Shown here: in pieces, positions 1 to 6,568 of the stretch
How the letters are laid out: each line of letters opens with the position of its first letter
Numbering within the stretch: position 1 is the first letter of the stretch
Source: Methylococcaceae bacterium UBA1147
GTDB taxonomy: Bacteria > Pseudomonadota > Gammaproteobacteria > Methylococcales > UBA1147
Length of the DNA: 7,324 nucleotides
Assembly: GCA_002311315.1 (NCBI GenBank)
Contig: DBZZ01000030.1
Coordinates: forward strand, 10,315 to 17,638
Direction: 5' to 3'
Translations under genes and position numbers: made by a program
The notes under the pieces: model-generated
Database searches by the model: none
The model's input: only the letters and a program-made list of their open reading frames with translations
What the model was told of the DNA's origin: nothing

Positions 1-2
1 CG

Positions 3-1577
3 GAGGTTGAACTGCGATGCAGCTATTACCGGGCATTGTATTTGACCGGAAAATTAACCGATGCTCTTGAAGGAGCACGGATCCTGTGGCTTTCCGGCGA
101 GAGTCGTCCGGCGGAATGCGATGAACTGTTTTTACAGCTACGTAGGAGTGAACTTTTTTCCACAAATCTAGCCTGGGATCGTTTCGTTCTGGCCCTTGAG
201 AGCCGACAGGTTGGGCTTGCCCGCTATCTCCAGCGTTTTTTTTCACCGCAGGATCAGATGGCGGGACGCACTGCACTGACGGTCCATCAAAAACCGACTC
301 GCGTGGCGGGCAGGTCGGGAATTTCTCCCGATACACCACGCTCGGGCTGGATCTTTGCGCATGGAATCCAGCGACTGGCGTCTAAAAACCTCGGTCGTGC
401 TGTCTCGGCCTGGGATCGGCTGAATGGGTCATACGATATAACCCGCGAGTACCGTCATCGGACGGAGCAACGGTTGGCAATCCTTTCCGCAATACGGCGA
501 GCACCTGATGCCTATTCCAGGTTTTCAGTTTTGGAACCTGCATTGTCGAGTCAGGATGCTCGATTCTGGAAGCTTCGATCGGCCTTGATGAACGAAAACT
601 GGAGCCAAGCTGATAGATCCCTGGGGCAACTCAGGGCAGATGAAAAGACGATGTTGCAATGGAAATATTGGCGAGCGAGGGTCTTGGAAGCTCAACATGG
701 CCCGCAAGCGGCGATTGCCCAGTATCGTGAAATCGCAAGGGAACGGGATTACTACGGTTTTCTGGCCGCAGACAGGATCGGAGTCGACTACAGTTTTAAC
801 GATGCACCGGTGCGCATTGATCCAGCCGAACTGGCTAGCCTTGAACACGGAAAATCCTTTGCTGAAGTGCGGGAATGGTTGGCTTTCGGGCGACAGACGG
901 AGGCACGGAGAAGCTGGTGGAAAATGGTGACAGGCATGAACCCATCGCAGAAAATAGTGGCCGCCAAGGTGGCACAAAAAAGGGGACTTCACGATCTTGC
1001 GATTTTTACCATTGCCAGGGCGAGTAGCTGGGATGATTTGAAACTTCGTTTTCCCATCCTTTTCAAAGAAACTGTCGAGAAATCAGCACGGCAGAATGTG
1101 CTACCGTTTGCAATGGTGTACGGAATCATTCGCCAGGAGAGCGTGTTCAAGGCATCAGCAGTTTCGCCGGCAGGAGCCATTGGTCTAATGCAGCTCATGC
1201 CCGGTACTGGGAGACAACTGGCCCGCCAGGCGGGCGATCGGTGGCAATCCAGCAAATCACTTTATGATCCAAAAAAAAACGTTCGCTACGGAACCCTGTA
1301 CCTGAAAAATCTTCTAGAAAGATTCGGTGAGAACATGGCTTTGGCAATAGCCGGATACAATGCTGGCCCGAGAATGGTCAGCAAATGGTTGCCCAATCAC
1401 AATAAGATCGCTGCGGACTTGTGGATTGATTCCATACCCTTTCGTGAGACCCGCAGGTATGTACGGTACGTTCTGGGCTATGCAATGGTTTACCAGAATC
1501 GTCTTGAAGTGCCCTTGAAAAGGATCAGTGATTACATGCCGGTCGTTTTGTCGGCCTACCCGGCTGTTATCCGATAG
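3..1577 (+). CDS. slt: Soluble lytic murein transglycosylase (Slt70-like), 5' partial
   Basis: Exo-type lytic transglycosylase of the periplasm. It cleaves the MurNAc-GlcNAc bond of murein and leaves 1,6-anhydro-MurNAc ends during wall turnover and recycling. The frame is open to the left edge, and the residues before the first possible start (TTG at 36) still resemble E. coli Slt, so the signal peptide and the first part of the helical U-domain lie outside the window. Counting from TTG 36 (513 residues), residues 1 to about 340 are the alpha-superhelical U and linker region. The lysozyme-like catalytic domain follows: RQES with catalytic Glu368, GAIGLMQLMPGT (380-391), the AGYNAGP motif (439-445) and the C-terminal SIPFRETRRYV motif (466-476). 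It ends with TAG and no frameshift is seen. A 191-bp gap separates it from fabA, so it is probably transcribed separately. The family call is firm; Slt rather than another SLT-domain paralogue follows from the long U-domain. Confidence 0.95.
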   Translation, partial: EVELRCSYYRALYLTGKLTDALEGARILWLSGESRPAECDELFLQLRRSELFSTNLAWDRFVLALESRQVGLARYLQRFFSPQDQMAGRTALTVHQKPTRVAGRSGISPDTPRSGWIFAHGIQRLASKNLGRAVSAWDRLNGSYDITREYRHRTEQRLAILSAIRRAPDAYSRFSVLEPALSSQDARFWKLRSALMNENWSQADRSLGQLRADEKTMLQWKYWRARVLEAQHGPQAAIAQYREIARERDYYGFLAADRIGVDYSFNDAPVRIDPAELASLEHGKSFAEVREWLAFGRQTEARRSWWKMVTGMNPSQKIVAAKVAQKRGLHDLAIFTIARASSWDDLKLRFPILFKETVEKSARQNVLPFAMVYGIIRQESVFKASAVSPAGAIGLMQLMPGTGRQLARQAGDRWQSSKSLYDPKKNVRYGTLYLKNLLERFGENMALAIAGYNAGPRMVSKWLPNHNKIAADLWIDSIPFRETRRYVRYVLGYAMVYQNRLEVPLKRISDYMPVVLSAYPAVIR

Positions 1578-1768
1578 TTAAGCCCTGGTCCTGTTTTCTG
1601 GGGGCGAAAGTGGGTGGATTGACCAGCCTGGTGTGTGAATGATTATTGGTTACTCAATGACCGTACAGCTAACGAAAACAGAACTTAATCAGACCTTCAT
1701 AATGTAATTTTTTGCCAACTGTAAGATAATTAACGATTGGATCTAAGAATAATGTCAGGATTGCTTGT
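1578..1768 (+). promoter_or_regulatory. slt-fabA intergenic region, probable fabA operon promoter region
   Basis: This is the only sizeable gap upstream of the four-gene fabA cluster, so its promoter is expected here. The right half (about 1680-1760) is clearly richer in A+T than the genes. The best hexamers I can find are TTCATA (1697-1702) and TAAGAT (1722-1727), with a 19-bp spacer that is longer than ideal. GATAAT at 1725-1730 is a better -10 box but lacks a good -35 partner. AGGA at 1757-1760 sits 8 bp before the fabA ATG and serves as its ribosome binding site. In E. coli fabA is activated by FadR and repressed by FabR. I see only fragments resembling a FadR site (CTGGTCC at 1585-1591, and TCAGACC near 1689-1695), not a full operator. 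No terminator with a T-run follows slt. Confidence 0.4.
1622..1632. repeat. Short perfect palindrome, possible operator half-sites
   Basis: ACCAG and CTGGT form perfect 5-bp arms around a single C. The one-base centre makes an RNA hairpin unlikely but would suit a dimeric regulator. It lies about 140 bp upstream of the fabA start, and the arm orientation is the reverse of the TGGTC...GACCA arrangement expected for FadR. It could be chance. Confidence 0.2.
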
Positions 1769-2284
1769 ATGTTAGAACAGAATAGCTACGCTCGAGAGGA
1801 GCTTCTGGAGTGTGGTCGGGGCAAGCTTTTCGGCCCGGGGAACGCCCAACTCCCGTTACCGAACATGTTGATGTTTGACCGGATTCCAAAGATTACCAAA
1901 GAGGGTGGAGCTTTTGGAAAGGGGGAGATCATTGCCGAGTTGGATGTAACACCGGATCTGTGGTTTTTTGATTGTCACTTCGATGGGGATCCGGTTATGC
2001 CAGGCTGTCTAGGGTTGGACGCCATGTGGCAGCTTGTCGGGTTTTACCTCGGATGGCGCGGTGGTCCAGGCAAAGGCCGGGCATTGGGCGTAGGCGATGT
2101 CAAGTTCCGCGGACAGGTCCTGCCCAAAAACAAATTAGTGACCTATCACCTCGATCTCAAGCGCGTGATCATGCGGAAACTGTTCATGGGTATTGCGGAT
2201 GCCACCATGGATGTAGATGGAAAAACGATTTACGAAGCAACGGATCTGAGAGTAGGTTTGTTCACTTCTACGGATGACTTCTAA
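1769..2284 (+). CDS. fabA: 3-hydroxydecanoyl-ACP dehydratase / trans-2,cis-3-decenoyl-ACP isomerase FabA
   Basis: Cytosolic bifunctional enzyme of type II fatty acid synthesis. It dehydrates (R)-3-hydroxydecanoyl-ACP to trans-2-decenoyl-ACP and isomerises part of it to the cis-3 form, which commits carbon to unsaturated fatty acids. The 171-residue product matches the usual length (172 in E. coli) and is a single hot-dog fold. The active-site block is intact, with His70 in the CHFDGDPVMPG stretch and Asp84 in GLDAMW. LPNMLMFDR (near 30-38) and GRALGVGDVKF are also typical. The ATG start is supported by AGGA 8 bp upstream and by alignment of the N-terminus with E. coli FabA. FabB follows after 10 bp, the classic partner arrangement. 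The presence of the isomerase residues together with an adjacent fabB makes FabA much more likely than FabZ. Confidence 0.98.
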   Translation: MLEQNSYAREELLECGRGKLFGPGNAQLPLPNMLMFDRIPKITKEGGAFGKGEIIAELDVTPDLWFFDCHFDGDPVMPGCLGLDAMWQLVGFYLGWRGGPGKGRALGVGDVKFRGQVLPKNKLVTYHLDLKRVIMRKLFMGIADATMDVDGKTIYEATDLRVGLFTSTDDF

Positions 2285-2287
2285 GGG
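2283..2287 (+). promoter_or_regulatory. Ribosome binding site of fabB (decides the start)
   Basis: AAGGG lies 7 bp before the ATG at 2295 and overlaps the fabA stop codon (TAA, 2282-2284). It supports the 2295 start over the in-frame ATG at 2274, which would overlap fabA and add seven residues absent from known FabB proteins. The arrangement suggests translational coupling of fabA and fabB. Confidence 0.65.
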
Positions 2288-2294
2288 TTGGGGT

Positions 2295-3512
2295 ATGAGA
2301 CGAGTCGTTGTAACAGGTTTGGGGATTGTTTCCAGTATCGGAAACAACAAGAACGAAGTAGTGGAGTCCTTGATGCAGGGACGCTCTGGAATCGAGCATT
2401 GCGAAGAATACCAATCCCTTGGATTCAGGTCGCATGTTCATGGCCCGATCAAGATCGACCTCGATGAACTGATTGACCGCAAGATTAAGCGGTTCATGGG
2501 CGAAGGCGCTGCGTTCAACTACATCGCAATGCAGCAGGCTATCGAAGATTCGGGCCTGGAACAGGATCAGGTTTCCAACTACAGAACGGGCCTGATCGTT
2601 GGTTCGGGTGGGCCGTCCACGGCCAACCTGTTGTTGTCTTTCGACGCGGTGCGTGAAAAGGGAATTCGAAAGGTCGGCCCGTACATGGTGACCCGTTGCA
2701 TGTCCAGCACCAACACGGCGACTCTGGCGACGCCGTTCAAGATCAAGGGACTGAATTACACCATTACTTCCGCCTGTTCGACCAGTGCGCACTGTATCGG
2801 AAATGCGATGGAGCAGATCCAGTACGGAAAACAGGACATTGTTTTCGCAGGTGGGGGCGAAGAAGTTCATTGGACGTTGACCGTGCTGTTCGATGCCATG
2901 GGCGCCTTGTCATCCAAGTACAATGACGTACCCGAGACCGCTTCGCGGCCGTATGACGTCACCCGTGACGGTTTCGTGATTTCGGGCGGTGGTGGTGTTT
3001 TGGTTCTCGAGGAACTGGAGCACGCGAAGGCCAGGGGTGCCAAGATTTATGCAGAACTGGTCGGCTTTGGTGCAACCTCCGATGGTTATGACATGGTTCA
3101 GCCGTCGGGAGATGGCGCAGTACGCTGTATGCAACAGGCCATGGAGACAGTGGATGGCAGGATCGACTACATCAATGCTCATGGTACCAGTACGCCAGTG
3201 GGGGATACCCGGGAACTCGAAGCACTGAGCAAGGTTTTCGGTGATGAGATTCCACTAATTAACTCGACCAAATCTCTGTCCGGTCACGGCCTTGGGGCCG
3301 CCGGCGTAAACGAGGCGATCTTCTCGCTACTGATGATGGAGTCTGGTTTCCTGAGCGCTTCTGCGAACATCTCGCAACTGGATCCGGGCGCTGACGATTT
3401 TCCGATTATTCGGGAACGTATGGACAACGTTGAGTTGAATACCATCATGTCCAACAGCTTCGGTTTCGGCGGTACCAACGCGACATTGGTATTCCAGCGC
3501 TACCAGGGCTAG
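2295..3512 (+). CDS. fabB: 3-oxoacyl-ACP synthase I (FabB)
   Basis: Condensing enzyme of type II fatty acid synthesis. It elongates cis-3-decenoyl-ACP, the FabA product, with malonyl-ACP and is needed for unsaturated chains. From ATG 2295 the protein has 405 residues (406 in E. coli) and begins MRRVVVTGLGIVSSIG, the standard FabB N-terminus. It is a thiolase fold in two halves. The catalytic set is complete: nucleophile Cys161 in SACSTSAHC, His296 in NAHGTSTPVGD, Lys326 and His331 in STKSLSGHGLGAAG, and the closing SNSFGFGGTNATLV motif. The sequence tracks FabB rather than FabF closely (for example GKQDIVFAGGGEE and FDAMGALSSKYND). It lies directly after fabA and in front of ttcA. An alternative start at 2274 is less likely. 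Confidence 0.97.
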   Translation: MRRVVVTGLGIVSSIGNNKNEVVESLMQGRSGIEHCEEYQSLGFRSHVHGPIKIDLDELIDRKIKRFMGEGAAFNYIAMQQAIEDSGLEQDQVSNYRTGLIVGSGGPSTANLLLSFDAVREKGIRKVGPYMVTRCMSSTNTATLATPFKIKGLNYTITSACSTSAHCIGNAMEQIQYGKQDIVFAGGGEEVHWTLTVLFDAMGALSSKYNDVPETASRPYDVTRDGFVISGGGGVLVLEELEHAKARGAKIYAELVGFGATSDGYDMVQPSGDGAVRCMQQAMETVDGRIDYINAHGTSTPVGDTRELEALSKVFGDEIPLINSTKSLSGHGLGAAGVNEAIFSLLMMESGFLSASANISQLDPGADDFPIIRERMDNVELNTIMSNSFGFGGTNATLVFQRYQG

Positions 3513-3534
3513 GATTTTCTTTCCGGTGACAAGT

Positions 3535-3539
3535 GAGGA
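3535..3539 (+). promoter_or_regulatory. Ribosome binding site of ttcA (decides the start)
   Basis: GAGGA sits 5 bp before GTG 3545. The in-frame GTG at 3533 has only a poor GGTGA three bases upstream, so 3545 is preferred. Confidence 0.5.
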
Positions 3540-3544
3540 TCCCC

Positions 3545-4429
3545 GTGTCGACGGATCAGGTCAGCCCTGAACATCAGGAAAGTCTTTCTTCGCGTTCGAG
3601 AACCCGATTCAACAAGCTACAGAAACGTCTTCGCCGGGAGGCAGGGCAAGCGATCGTTGATTTCTCGATGATCGAATCCGGGGATCGGGTGATGGTCGCA
3701 TTGTCGGGCGGAAAGGACTCTTTCACCATGCTGGATGTGTTGATCAGTCTACGGCGAAATGCGCCAGTTGATTTCGAAATCATCGCGGTCAATCTGGACC
3801 AGAAACAGCCCGGCTTTCCCGAGCACGTTCTGCCGGAATACCTTGAACAGACAGGCGTTCCCTATCAGATCATCGAGCAAGACACCTATAGCGTCGTAAA
3901 ACGCGTGATTCCAGAGGGCAAAACGACCTGCGGACTGTGTTCGAGACTGCGCAGGGGCGCACTTTACAACTTTGCGGAAAAACATGGGATGACCAAGATC
4001 GCGCTGGGTCACCACCGTGACGACATTGTCGAAACTTTCTTTCTGAACCTGTTCCACGGTGGGAAAACCAAGGCCATGCCGCCCAAACTGCTGAGCGATA
4101 ACCGTAAACACATCGTGATCCGGCCGTTGGCTTACTGCCGTGAAAAGGACATACAGGCCTACGCCGAACTGAAAGGTTTTCCGATCATTCCCTGCGATCT
4201 CTGCGGTTCCCAGGAAAACCTCCAACGTAAGATGGTTAAGCAGATGCTGAACACCTGGGATAGGCAATACCCGGGCCGTCTCGAAACCATATTTCGCAGT
4301 CTTCAGAACATCGAGTTATCTCAATTGGCCGATCGTGAGTTGTTTGATTTCCGTGGGCTAGAAGCCCTGCGTGGGCACAGTGATACTGAGCAGGATGCCG
4401 CTGATCGGACACAAACGCAAGTCCCCTGA
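3545..4429 (+). CDS. ttcA: tRNA 2-thiocytidine(32) synthetase TtcA
   Basis: ATP-dependent, iron-sulfur-dependent tRNA thiolase. It adenylates C32 of certain tRNAs and replaces the oxygen with sulfur delivered by a cysteine desulfurase. It has 294 residues from GTG 3545 (298 from the alternative GTG 3533), slightly shorter than the 311 of E. coli because of a shorter tail. Numbered from 3533, it shows the PP-loop SGGKDS (58-63), NLDQKQPGFPEHVLPEYLE (87-105), the first cysteine pair C133-x-x-C136, GHHRDDI (159-165), the RPLAYCREKDI block and the second pair C221-x-x-C224. Three cysteines of this set bind the Fe-S cluster in characterised TtcA. The last ~20 residues are polar and look disordered. 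It lies 32 bp after fabB and probably shares its transcript. Nothing needed for activity appears to be missing. Confidence 0.97.
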   Translation: MSTDQVSPEHQESLSSRSRTRFNKLQKRLRREAGQAIVDFSMIESGDRVMVALSGGKDSFTMLDVLISLRRNAPVDFEIIAVNLDQKQPGFPEHVLPEYLEQTGVPYQIIEQDTYSVVKRVIPEGKTTCGLCSRLRRGALYNFAEKHGMTKIALGHHRDDIVETFFLNLFHGGKTKAMPPKLLSDNRKHIVIRPLAYCREKDIQAYAELKGFPIIPCDLCGSQENLQRKMVKQMLNTWDRQYPGRLETIFRSLQNIELSQLADRELFDFRGLEALRGHSDTEQDAADRTQTQVP

Positions 4430-4441
4430 ATCACCGGTACG

Positions 4442-5176
4442 ATGATCCTCCTGTTCACCGATTTTGGCAGTGAGGGGCCTTACCTGGGCCAGATAGAAGC
4501 CATCCTGTGTCGGAAAGCGCCTGATGCCCGAGTCATTCGGCTTCTGAACGATGCCCCAACAGGTAAGCCTGCACTGGCCGGATACCTACTTGCAGCCATT
4601 TGCCGCGAATTCCCTCCCGGCAGCGTTTTCCTGGCAGTGGTGGATCCGGGTGTAGGTGGAGAACGTCTACCGGTTGTCCTGAAGGCGGACGAGCGCTGGT
4701 TCGTAGGTCCTGACAACGACTTGTTCAACACGGTGGCCGTGCAATCAGGTAACGCCGAATGGTGGATCATCGACTGGCGACCGGATCGTCTGTCGGCGAG
4801 TTTTCACGGTAGAGACCTGTTCGCCCCAGTGGCCGGTCGGCTGGCTCGCGGCGAACATGACGATGTCGGCAGGCCATTTCCGAGACCGGAAATCGACGAA
4901 TGGCCGGCGGATGCCGGTGTCGTTGTCTACATCGATCATTACGGCAACGCCATATCAGGGCTGCGTTACTCGTCTGGACTGGATGGAAAAACCCTTCTTC
5001 TGGACGAGCAACACCCGGTCAGACAGGCCAATACCTTCTCTGATGTCAAACCTGGCGAGGCTTTCTGGTATTGCAATTCAAGCGGGCTGGTCGAGGTCGC
5101 CGTCAACTTGGGCCGTGCTGATCAGCGATTCGGACTGCAGCCGGGTTACCTTCTGGGCTTTCAGGATGGCGACTGA
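4442..5176 (+). CDS. SAM hydrolase (adenosine-forming), SAM hydroxide adenosyltransferase family
   Basis: Member of the family formerly called DUF62, related to the fluorinase and chlorinase. Characterised non-halogenating members use water or hydroxide to split S-adenosylmethionine into adenosine and L-methionine. At 244 residues it is near the usual size, with an N-terminal alpha/beta domain followed by a C-terminal beta domain. The N-terminus ILLFTDFGSEGPYLG carries the conserved SAM-site Asp7. The hydrolase triad reported for this family is present as Asp68 (VVDPGVG), Arg75 and His122 (SFHGRD). VGPDND (88-93) and DHYGNA (165-170) are also typical. The Asp-Arg-His set argues for hydrolase rather than halogenase activity. 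The ATG lies 12 bp after ttcA, in the same frame, with no Shine-Dalgarno sequence in front, so translation probably depends on ribosomes leaving ttcA. The physiological purpose of these enzymes is unsettled. Confidence 0.9.
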   Translation: MILLFTDFGSEGPYLGQIEAILCRKAPDARVIRLLNDAPTGKPALAGYLLAAICREFPPGSVFLAVVDPGVGGERLPVVLKADERWFVGPDNDLFNTVAVQSGNAEWWIIDWRPDRLSASFHGRDLFAPVAGRLARGEHDDVGRPFPRPEIDEWPADAGVVVYIDHYGNAISGLRYSSGLDGKTLLLDEQHPVRQANTFSDVKPGEAFWYCNSSGLVEVAVNLGRADQRFGLQPGYLLGFQDGD

Positions 5177-5423
5177 TGAATTCGTTCTACGCGTCCACGA
5201 ATCAGGATCCATGATTGTGGGCATTGGCATCTGTGATATCGCAGTGCTCGATGGTTCTTGACCACGACTCGTTGTATCCGCAGTAGTGCAGGATCCGCAA
5301 ACGGGGGTGGCGACGGAAAGCACTGCTAATGACCGTGATGAGCGCAGAAAGCATACGTGGGCGGTTACGGAAGGCGATCATATCGGGGAAGTTGCCCGTC
5401 GCACACGATCAATCGATCAGTAG
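5166..5423 (+). other. Coding-like frame interrupted by one TGA (possible pseudogene or small genes)
   Basis: From ATG 5166, overlapping the end of the SAM hydrolase in another frame, 31 codons run to TGA 5259-5261. The same frame then stays open for 53 more codons to TAG 5421-5423, slightly overlapping the converging dehydrogenase. About half the codons past 5177 begin with G (13 of 27 before the TGA, 24 of 53 after it), as in real coding sequence. I do not recognise the product. The first part reads MATDEFVLRVHESGSMIVGI, continuing to CDIAVLDGS; the second part ends in a charged helix-like stretch (EGDHIGEVARRTRS). There is no good ribosome binding site before 5166. Options are a degraded gene, a sequencing error, recoding of TGA, or chance. 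Apart from this frame and a small hairpin, I see nothing in 5177-5408. Confidence 0.22.
5277..5293 (+). repeat. Small bulged hairpin 15 nt after the in-frame TGA
   Basis: TCC-GCA pairs with TGC-A-GGA, giving six base pairs with one bulged A (5290) and a four-base loop GTAG (5283-5286). The loop starts 22 nt after the TGA at 5259-5261, within the loose spacing range of bacterial SECIS elements, and contains GU. There is no T-run after it, so it is not an intrinsic terminator. A stem this small can occur by chance. Confidence 0.25.
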
Positions 5424-6407
5424 CGCGATCTTGCCGGCCGGTGCCTGTTGCTGTAGGAACGAATGCGCCTCATTGGCTGCAGCGAGAGGGAACGTTTTCG
5501 CCAGATGGATTCTGAGTCTGCCAGTTTCGAAATGTTCACGGCATTTTCTCAGTATGTCACCCTGGCGCTGCAAATGTTTGTCTAGTCCGCTGAGCGCAGG
5601 TGTCAGCATCAGTTCCAGGCTGATCCTGTGGTTGCGTAGCCGCGCGCTCGACCAGTCCGTTTTCTGGCCGGGCTGAAGTAGGGTAACGATATCGCCGTAA
5701 TACCGGGTACACTCGATGCATTGGTCGAAGACCTCCCCACCAACGGTATCTAGGCTTGCGTCGACCCCGGCACCTCCCGTTAGTTGCATGACTGTAGCGG
5801 GCACGTCATCCTGGCGGTAAAAAATCACCTGATCGGCTCCGATTGATCGCACGAAATCAGCTTTTTCACGGCTGCTGACGGTCGTGATCACCGTGGCTCC
5901 AGCCATCTTGCTCAGCTGTATGGCAATATGCCCCACGCCGCCGGCGCCGGCCGGAATGAAAACTGTCTGGCCCGATTGAAGAGAAATGCGATCGAACAAG
6001 GACTCCCACGCTGTGATCAGCACTAGGGGGATTGCTGATGCATCAGCGAACTCGAGGTTTCTTGGTTTTCCGGCCAGAAGAGACTGGTCGACGTTGACGT
6101 ATTCCGCATAGGTTCCTGACTCGCCGTGGAATGCGCATTTACAAAAATAAACTTCGTCACCGAGCTCAAAATCCTCAACCCCGGTTCCCCTGGCCTCGAT
6201 GATTCCAGAGCCGTCAAAACCGGGTACGAAGGGTAACTGAATCGGAAAATATGACGGATTACTACACAGCTTGATATCTACAGGATTGACTCCTGCGGCT
6301 TTTAGACGGACCAGTACTTGGCTATCGGAGTAGACCGATGGTGCATCCAGATCGGTGTAGTCAAGTAAAGCGGACTCGGCGGATTGGGGAAGGATAGCTG
6401 CTTTCAT
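5409..6407 (-). CDS. QOR-type medium-chain dehydrogenase/reductase, NAD(P)H-dependent
   Basis: Cytosolic oxidoreductase of the quinone oxidoreductase branch of the zinc-alcohol-dehydrogenase superfamily. From ATG 6407 it has 332 residues. The N-terminal GroES-like domain carries AAGVNPVDIK (near 37-46) and the VPGFDGSGIIEARG segment. The Rossmann domain has the nucleotide loop AGAGGVG (153-159), followed by a TVSSREKADFVRSIGAD stretch of the kind that favours NADP(H). DTVGGEVFD and the closing GKIALLI are typical. The ligands of the structural and catalytic zinc sites are not evident, so zinc-independent reduction of quinones or activated enones is more likely than alcohol oxidation. The substrate cannot be deduced. 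MKAAIL is the usual family start, and AGGG lies 9 bp upstream of ATG 6407 but only 3 bp upstream of the alternative ATG 6413. It converges on the SAM hydrolase operon and has its own promoter. Confidence 0.88.
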   Translation of the reverse strand: MKAAILPQSAESALLDYTDLDAPSVYSDSQVLVRLKAAGVNPVDIKLCSNPSYFPIQLPFVPGFDGSGIIEARGTGVEDFELGDEVYFCKCAFHGESGTYAEYVNVDQSLLAGKPRNLEFADASAIPLVLITAWESLFDRISLQSGQTVFIPAGAGGVGHIAIQLSKMAGATVITTVSSREKADFVRSIGADQVIFYRQDDVPATVMQLTGGAGVDASLDTVGGEVFDQCIECTRYYGDIVTLLQPGQKTDWSSARLRNHRISLELMLTPALSGLDKHLQRQGDILRKCREHFETGRLRIHLAKTFPLAAANEAHSFLQQQAPAGKIALLID

Positions 6408-6416
6408 TGGCATAAA

Positions 6417-6420
6417 CCCT
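6417..6420 (-). promoter_or_regulatory. Ribosome binding site of the dehydrogenase
   Basis: AGGG on the - strand, 9 bp from ATG 6407 and 3 bp from ATG 6413. The spacing favours the inner start. Confidence 0.5.
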
Positions 6421-6436
6421 AGTACGAAGGGACTGG

Positions 6437-6465
6437 ATTATCTTTTGAATAGGCCGCCGGGACAA
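6437..6465 (-). promoter_or_regulatory. Sigma70-like promoter of the dehydrogenase
   Basis: On the - strand, TTGTCC (6465-6460, four of six matches to TTGACA) and GATAAT (6442-6437, five of six matches to TATAAT) are separated by exactly 17 bp. Transcription would begin near 6430, giving a leader of about 20-24 nt that contains the AGGG ribosome binding site. This is the best promoter in the window and indicates that the gene is not dependent on lpxH transcription. Confidence 0.6.
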
Positions 6466-6568
6466 GTACCCAGTTGAATCCGTCTTTTTCCCCGGTAAGG
6501 AAAGGCCGGAGGCGACTCATGGTGTTGTGGTCGGTTTTTCCTGTACGTCCAAGCCGCGGAGCGAACGG

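Noticed and set aside
525..992. Long antisense frames inside slt, fabB and ttcA
   Set aside because: They lie wholly inside well-conserved genes on the other strand and encode nothing recognisable; the constraint comes from the sense genes.
1585..1597. FadR-like CTGGTCC followed by TGTTTT
   Set aside because: The central GAC part of the known FadR consensus is missing and the position is far upstream of fabA, so it is not a supportable operator.
1581..1606. Possible hairpin after slt (GCCC...GGGC)
   Set aside because: Only four to five pairs with a large loop and no T-run after it.
2274..2294. Seven-residue longer FabB beginning at ATG 2274
   Set aside because: It would overlap the end of fabA and add residues not found in FabB proteins; ATG 2295 has a properly spaced AAGGG.
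5203..5296. Direct repeat CAGGATCC at 5203-5210 and 5289-5296
   Set aside because: Only eight bases, and GGATCC is frequent throughout the window, so it is better explained by the general GATC excess than by an insertion or attachment site.
6490..6511. Inverted CCGG-containing repeat with a 10-base loop downstream of lpxH
   Set aside because: One mismatch or wobble in a six-base stem, and no T-run follows on either strand, so it is not a credible terminator.
6419..6520. Small - strand frame (33 codons from ATG 6520) between lpxH and the dehydrogenase
   Set aside because: It has no ribosome binding site, continues a frame that shadows lpxH, and contains the promoter of the dehydrogenase, so coding is unlikely.
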